A stretch of DNA of 64,000 bases, taken from contig JAQULM010000001.1 of assembly GCA_028718605.1 (NCBI GenBank), positions 284,785-348,784 on the forward strand. The letters run 5' to 3'. Position numbers and translations under genes: made by a program. The notes under the pieces were generated by a model. It was not told the origin of the DNA. It saw only the letters and a program-made list of their open reading frames with translations, and did not search any database. Shown in pieces: positions 59,639-64,000 of this stretch (the stretch's first letter is position 1; the number at the start of each line of letters is the position of its first letter). This DNA comes from Patescibacteria group bacterium. GTDB lineage: Bacteria > Patescibacteria > ABY1 > UBA10025 > JAHIVO01.

Positions 59639-59710
59639 GGCAAGGTCGAAGACGCCATTCATTTGGCGGCCCGACGTTAGAGTCGGGTTCCCCCCTCCTT
59701 CGGCCTTGCC
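59639..59710. repeat. Three-way-junction structured repeat A2
   Basis: Outer stem GGCAAGGTCGAAG/CTTCGGCCTTGCC encloses CGCCA-ttcat-TTGGCG and CCCGAC-gttaga-GTCGGG. The minus strand order GAACCC, hairpin, GCC, GAATGGC matches A1 at 7.6 kb. The 646-nt gap 59511-60156 has no supported gene. Confidence 0.6.
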
Positions 59711-59717
59711 GTAAACA

Positions 59718-59800
59718 TACCCCAGGCTCAGAAGAACCATATATACTTCGTGCGACGGCATGCTGGTTCATGAACCTGGGGCCCATTTTTTTATTTACCA
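59718..59800 (+). ncRNA. Candidate structured RNA ending in a T-run
   Basis: CCCCAGG..CCTGGGG encloses GAACCA/TGGTTC and a short loop arm, then CCCATTTTTTTATTT. On the plus strand this is a long hairpin with a terminator-like tail. It directly follows A2, so A2 plus this could be one transcript of about 165 nt. No promoter was clear. Confidence 0.4.
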
Positions 59801-59993
59801 AATAAATAAAACGAGTGATCTTCGGTAAAGACGAGCGCGGCCGCAGAATGCCATGCTTGGAGGAAAAAACAATAAAGAGGTTCGCCTGCAAAAATGGCTT
59901 TCTATGTTTCGGGGTCCGGGGGCCGTTTTTTTATTTGTTATTGATTCTCCTGATCCTTTTCTGCCATCTTCCCGCCCTTATAAAAAATTGGTC

Positions 59994-60085
59994 CGGAAAT
60001 TTAGCGAGGAGAAGCGTCCCGAAAAGGGGCCGAACCCACTCAAGCGAAGCGGTCGTGGGTCGGCAGCGACGACGAGCAAATTTCC
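59994..60085. repeat. Structured repeat A3
   Basis: Outer stem GGAAATTT/AAATTTCC encloses CCC-gaaaa-GGGG and CCGAACCCAC..GTGGGTCGG, then GCAGCGACGACGAGC. The plus-strand order GAACCC, hairpin, GGGT, GC-GACGA-GAGC matches A1. Confidence 0.55.
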
Positions 60086-60101
60086 GAATATTTTTTTATA
60101 T

Positions 60102-60151
60102 CCGGGCGGCGTCTCTTTTCCGTCGCTTTTCTGGACGAGCAGAAAAGCGAC
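60102..60151. repeat. CTTTTCT hairpin repeat B3
   Basis: GGGCGGCGTCTCTTTTC followed by a perfect hairpin GTCGCTTTTCT-ggacgagc-AGAAAAGCGAC, the same layout as B1 and B2. It ends 6 nt before ligA. Confidence 0.65.
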
Positions 60152-60156
60152 AATGC

Positions 60157-62178
60157 TTACTTTACCATAGTAACAAATTCAGCCTCTGAAAGCATTTTCA
60201 CACCAAGCTTCCGCGCCTTCTCAGCCTTGGAGCCCGGATCAGCGCCAACAACGACGTAGTCGGTATTTTTTGAAACCGAACTGACCCAATCCGCGCCTGC
60301 CTCACGAATCCTCGCTTTCGCCTCATCGCGAGACATCGATGCGAGCGTGCCGGTGACGACAATCTTTTTCCCGGCAAGCGGTGTTACACGAACTGGCCGG
60401 CGCTCAGCCGTTACAACGACTCCCCCCTGAAGGAGTTTCCGAACCAACTCCCTATTTTGTTTGCTTGAAAAATACTCATGGATGCTGCGCGCAACAACGT
60501 CACCAATGTCGCGAATCGCATTCAGTTCACCAGGCGGCGCTGCCATGAGCTTGTCGATGGTCCCAAACCGCTCGGCCAGATCAATCGCGGTCTCCTCGCC
60601 GACGTGCCTGATACCGAGCGCGTAGATAAACCGCGCAAACGTAACGTGTCTCGATGCTTGAATCGCAGTTATTAGGTTTTCAGCTGATTTTTCCGCAAAA
60701 CGCTCAAGTGGCGTGAGGTCCAACTCTCGGAGACTAAATAAATCAGCTGGGTTTTTGACCAGATCAGCCCGGAAAAGCTGTTCAAGAATTTTCGGGCCGA
60801 GGCCGTCAATATTGAACGCCGCTTTTGAAACGAAATGGCGCAAGCCCTCGTGCTGCTGCGCGTAGCACTGCTTGTTCGAACAGCAGAATGCGACCTCGCC
60901 TTCTCTGCGCACAACCGGCGACCCGCACACCGGGCACTTCCGAGGCATCACGAATTTTTTTTCCTTCCCCGTACGTAGTTTCGGTAGAACCTGCACGATA
61001 TCCGGTATTACATCGCCCGCTTTCTGCACGATGACCGTATCGCCAATCCGGACGCCGAGGCGCTCGATCTCGTCGACATTATGCAGCGTGGCGCGCGATA
61101 CCGTTGATCCAGCAACCTTTACCGGCTTTAAATGTGCAACCGGCGTCAGTGCACCGGTCCTGCCGACCTGCACTTGGATATCTTCGACGATGGTGGTCGC
61201 CTGCTCTGCCGGATATTTGTACGCGAGCGCGCCGCGCGGAGCTTTCCCGATCACGCCGAGCTGTTTAAACAAACGGACGTCATTGACATTCACAACAATG
61301 CCATCGGTCCAGTACGGAAGTTTCCCGCGGATGCCGCCGATCATTTCGTGGTACGCCTCGACCTGCTCAATGCTTGTACAGAATTTGTTCTGCTCGCCTG
61401 CCCGGAAGCCGAGTTGCTTCAGCAATTCATGTGCCTCCTTGTGTGTCGTTTGCCCAAGGTCGGTAATCAGGTCATACGCCATGAACGACAGCTGCCGCGA
61501 AGCGGTAATTTTCGGATCAAGCTGACGGACTGAGCCTGCCGCGGCATTCCGCGGATTCGCAAAAGTCTGCAACTTTTTCTTTGCTTGCTCACTATTCAAC
61601 CGCTCAAAAACCTTTTTTGTCATGAACACCTCGCCCCGAACCTCAATTTCTTTTTCAGCGCGCGAATGCGCTTCTGCCGGCAGCTTCTTAAACTCTAATT
61701 TCAACGGGATGGCCTCAATTGTTTTAAGATTCTGCGTAATGTCCTCCCCTGTCACGCCGTCCCCTCGCGTCGCGCCCTTCCAAAAAATGCCGGCATGGTA
61801 TATCAAAGTGACCGCAAGGCCGTCCATTTTCAGCTCTGCGTAGTAGTCAAATGGAGTGCCTGGCGGAACAAATTTTTCATTTCGGATCTGCCAATCCTGG
61901 AGCTCCTCGTAGGAAAACGCGTCGACCAATGATAGCATGCGGGCACTATGGCTAACCTTGGTAAATGCATCCAGCGGTTCCCCGCCGACGCGCTGGGTCG
62001 GAGAATCAAGCGTGATAAACTCGGGGTACTGCCGTTCAAGGCCTTCCAGTTCATGTTTCAGCGAATCCAGCGCCGCATCAGAAATCTCCTCCCGATCCAA
62101 AACATGGTAGAGGTACCGGTGATGGTTAATCTCTGCTTTAAGCTTTTGTATGCGTATCTGCGCTGCATGGCGATCCAT
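60157..62178 (-). CDS. ligA: NAD-dependent DNA ligase
   Basis: 673 residues from ATG; a TTG seven codons upstream is possible. Adenylation Lys in YYAELKMDGLAVTLIY, TRGDGVTGEDITQNLKT, PRNAAAGSVRQLDP, zinc finger CPVC..CCSNKQC, HhH repeats (ALGIRHVGEETAIDLAERF) and a C-terminal BRCT (GKKIVVTGTLASMSRDEAKA). It seals nicks in replication and repair. It lies 27 nt after the pilin-like gene. Confidence 0.97.
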   Translation of the reverse strand: MDRHAAQIRIQKLKAEINHHRYLYHVLDREEISDAALDSLKHELEGLERQYPEFITLDSPTQRVGGEPLDAFTKVSHSARMLSLVDAFSYEELQDWQIRNEKFVPPGTPFDYYAELKMDGLAVTLIYHAGIFWKGATRGDGVTGEDITQNLKTIEAIPLKLEFKKLPAEAHSRAEKEIEVRGEVFMTKKVFERLNSEQAKKKLQTFANPRNAAAGSVRQLDPKITASRQLSFMAYDLITDLGQTTHKEAHELLKQLGFRAGEQNKFCTSIEQVEAYHEMIGGIRGKLPYWTDGIVVNVNDVRLFKQLGVIGKAPRGALAYKYPAEQATTIVEDIQVQVGRTGALTPVAHLKPVKVAGSTVSRATLHNVDEIERLGVRIGDTVIVQKAGDVIPDIVQVLPKLRTGKEKKFVMPRKCPVCGSPVVRREGEVAFCCSNKQCYAQQHEGLRHFVSKAAFNIDGLGPKILEQLFRADLVKNPADLFSLRELDLTPLERFAEKSAENLITAIQASRHVTFARFIYALGIRHVGEETAIDLAERFGTIDKLMAAPPGELNAIRDIGDVVARSIHEYFSSKQNRELVRKLLQGGVVVTAERRPVRVTPLAGKKIVVTGTLASMSRDEAKARIREAGADWVSSVSKNTDYVVVGADPGSKAEKARKLGVKMLSEAEFVTMVK

Positions 62179-62205
62179 AACGTCTCTCGTCCCATTCAAG
62201 CACCC

Positions 62206-63777
62206 TTAATAGCAGTCGGGAAAAAGTGGCGCTGTCGTAACTTGGTAAAAATCAATCACAACAAGATCACTTGTACCCTCCATCCAGCCAGTTCCTGAAT
62301 AGGGAAATGGGTTCTGGATCTGGCCGTACGGATGGTTGGTTACTCGGATTGTTCTGCTCGGATCATCGGCCGACAGTGCTGGATCTCCAAGCGAAAATGT
62401 GTCAGGGATCGTACACGATACCCATTCCACTTCTGTCGAGCTATCCATCTCGCCGACAGCAAGATCATCAATAACGACGGCTACGCCATTCACTTCAACT
62501 TCAATATCTCTCCCCTTGCAGAGCGTCTCCACAATCGGATCTGGCAGTGGACCGCCGCCGTCACCACACTGATATCCAATCCGCAATGAGACATAATAGC
62601 CGTTTCCTTCCGGTACCGTGTCCGGAATCGGAGCGATAAATCCATAATTTTGCCAGTTGCTTGTTGACACCTCCCCCCAATAACTCTGCGGCCGTATTTC
62701 GCACGTGCCATCGTAGAACTGGCCAGGCGCACCATCCTCCGCCCAACACGCAATGTTAACCGTCCCGTCCGGGCACCACCCTTGCCATCCATTCGCCATG
62801 CACGTTGCGCATGACGTCGTCTCGAGCGGGCATTGTGGGCCTGCCGCCGTCAACCCCACACTCATTTCCAACGCTCCCGAAGAATACGTCTGCCTGTTCA
62901 AGACAATATCTTTCACGATCTCCCCTTCACTATACAGGACGTAGTCATACAATCCGGCAAGCGGCACCTTCCAGGGCACTGTCGCGGTGATCGACTGCTT
63001 GAAACTCGAAACCTGGCCGACTGAATTGACCGCGATTTCAGACGGAAGGTCTGTTACGCGGTTGCCCTGGCCGTTCTCCGCGTCAAAAGGGATAACGCTT
63101 AAATCAGACAGGTCGCCGGTTTCCGATGACGAAGGCACAGCCTTAAATGCCTTGACGCGCATGCGGTACCCCACGGGCGAGATCGTCGAAAATACATCGA
63201 GCCGGGGAATAATCCACCCACGGCCGGTAATCGGATTGGGCTCGAGGTCGCTCGGCCCGATCGCAATCCGCGTGTTTTCTGAAGGGCCAATCTGGCCATT
63301 CTCATCCCACGCAATCCAGGAAACTTCAGCCCAACTCGCAGGATTATCACCCTCATTCAGTATCTCCACGGACCGAACCGTACTGTCAGCGAGCGGGTCA
63401 ATGGCATTATAATAATCAGCCTGCACATACTGGTTCTCTTGAACCGTCTCGTGTTCAATAAACGAGGACGCCATATCGGTCCCGGAATTATCATAGGTTG
63501 CGCTGCTGTCAAGCGTATCATTCTGCGATCGGATACGGTCGCGTGCCGTTCCGACAGTTTCCGTACCGCTTTCTCGGGTAACGCGTACCGTGTACAGGCC
63601 ACGCTCAACGCCTGATTCAGCGCCATAGAATGCGACGGTCGCATCCGTTGCCATGGTCGTAAGCCTCAATTCATTTACTACAATGATGGAAATAGTAATC
63701 GCGATTGCAGTGATAAATGAAATCACAAGTAGCGCATAGAGCAACACCTGTCCATCTTGTTTATTCAGTACCTTCAT
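62206..63777 (-). CDS. PilX-like type IV pilus minor protein
   Basis: 523 residues. N-terminus MKVLNKQDGQVLLYALLVIS is a short basic lead with a hydrophobic helix, then VVNELRLTTMATDATVAFYG and AESGVERGLYTV, like PilX/PilV N-terminal regions. The large C-terminal part has many cysteines (CPLETTSCATCMANGWQGWC) and strand-rich segments, with little similarity. It may help pilus or adhesin assembly on the cell surface. It is cotranscribed with a pseudopilin upstream. Confidence 0.75.
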   Translation of the reverse strand: MKVLNKQDGQVLLYALLVISFITAIAITISIIVVNELRLTTMATDATVAFYGAESGVERGLYTVRVTRESGTETVGTARDRIRSQNDTLDSSATYDNSGTDMASSFIEHETVQENQYVQADYYNAIDPLADSTVRSVEILNEGDNPASWAEVSWIAWDENGQIGPSENTRIAIGPSDLEPNPITGRGWIIPRLDVFSTISPVGYRMRVKAFKAVPSSSETGDLSDLSVIPFDAENGQGNRVTDLPSEIAVNSVGQVSSFKQSITATVPWKVPLAGLYDYVLYSEGEIVKDIVLNRQTYSSGALEMSVGLTAAGPQCPLETTSCATCMANGWQGWCPDGTVNIACWAEDGAPGQFYDGTCEIRPQSYWGEVSTSNWQNYGFIAPIPDTVPEGNGYYVSLRIGYQCGDGGGPLPDPIVETLCKGRDIEVEVNGVAVVIDDLAVGEMDSSTEVEWVSCTIPDTFSLGDPALSADDPSRTIRVTNHPYGQIQNPFPYSGTGWMEGTSDLVVIDFYQVTTAPLFPDCY

Positions 63778-63784
63778 ATGGCAC

Positions 63785-64000
63785 CTAATAATTGGTGTTC
63801 AAAACTTGCCCCTGCAGAATCCGCGACGAAACTGTTGTCTGCATAGATATTGTCCTGCCAGCTACGGGAATTTTTTCATCCGTACTGACCGCTGAAAATA
63901 CGATACGGACTTTTGGCTGGAAATTGTCTCCGTCGGTGTAATATTCACACCGCGTATCTCCTGCAACATCACACCGGTAAGAATCATAACCGCTTGCGCA
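63785..64000 (-). CDS. Pseudopilin-like protein, C-terminal fragment (cut by window edge)
   Basis: 71 residues read in from the right edge. Two cysteines (YRCDVAG, TRCEYY), then VRIVFSAVSTDEKIPVAGRT and ISMQTTVSSRILQGQVLNTNY. Ends 7 nt before the PilX-like start. The TTVSSR ending resembles PilW/PilV-like minor pilins. The N-terminus is outside the window. Confidence 0.55.
   Translation of the reverse strand, partial: CASGYDSYRCDVAGDTRCEYYTDGDNFQPKVRIVFSAVSTDEKIPVAGRTISMQTTVSSRILQGQVLNTNY

Noticed and set aside
59735..59770. GTGCGAC as a group II intron start
   Set aside because: No domain V sequence and no reverse transcriptase nearby; only a hairpin loop.
59529..60189. Several 100-120 codon frames in both directions
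   Set aside because: They run through hairpin repeats; the translations mirror the repeat stems and have no start signals.
1..64000. CRISPR array, transposase or prophage genes
   Set aside because: No regularly spaced repeats, no Cas, integrase, transposase or phage structural motifs were seen.
1..64000. Alternative code with UGA read as Gly (as in Gracilibacteria/SR1)
   Set aside because: Many conserved genes end in TGA at the expected place and none needs in-frame TGA read through.

Overview
The window looks like chromosome from a Candidate Phyla Radiation (Patescibacteria, Parcubacteria-like) bacterium using the standard code, since many genes end in TGA. The evidence is a compact str-S10-spc ribosomal cluster that goes from rpsE to rplO with no rpmD (uL30), a short hydrophobic pilin of the CPR-type T4SS_pilin kind, charged low-complexity tails on several ribosomal proteins, tight operons, GatCA, and partial sugar-phosphate metabolism without biosynthetic operons. 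This placement is inference; no 16S rRNA is present.

Layout. 1-3.5 kb: minus-strand operon asnS, three membrane-anchored extracytoplasmic proteins, aspS (cut by the window edge). 3.6-7.0 kb: P2-type cation ATPase, pilin-like protein, tiny membrane peptide. 7.2-11.4 kb: plus-strand small Cys-ended peptide, a secreted beta-barrel-like protein, then dnaB-ybaB-recR, with tRNA-Lys on the minus strand. 11.5-32.2 kb: rplU, DUF192, a WecA/MraY-like transferase, ruvX, map, a two-kinase fusion ending in Adk, secY, and ribosomal genes back to rpsL, including tuf and fusA. 32.3-38.7 kb: site-2 protease facing rpmB, then a uppS-prenyl synthase-GxGD protease operon, a 28-residue basic peptide with two promoters, a hydrolase, a MutY-like glycosylase lacking the Fe-S cysteines, and a small kinase.

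38.7-42.9 kb is an accessory-looking stretch. Five plus-strand genes of unknown function sit in three transcription units, each with a TTGACA promoter and perfect Shine-Dalgarno sites, and terminators follow each unit. They encode a short secreted protein, a cytoplasmic protein, a large beta-barrel-like secreted protein, a lipoprotein and a 36-residue peptide. A minus-strand protein with four CxxC pairs flanks them. This is the best candidate for an undescribed system.

42.9-55.6 kb: ABC-2 exporter, two GNAT acetyltransferases, and a carbon block (rpiB, rpe, transketolase, PPi-type phosphofructokinase, class I aldolase) interrupted by an HD protein and an AT-rich PD-(D/E)XK-like protein, then a 2H phosphoesterase relative and a CrtC/AttH lipocalin-like protein. 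55.8-64 kb: tRNA-Pro, small genes, a response regulator-ndk operon, gatC-gatA, ligA and type IV pilin-like proteins cut by the edge.

Intergenic DNA is unusually structured. There are several three-way-junction elements, short hairpin repeats and REP-like palindromes, and both tRNA genes have partial copies of their 3' halves just downstream. All coordinates and motifs were read by eye; no homology search was run.
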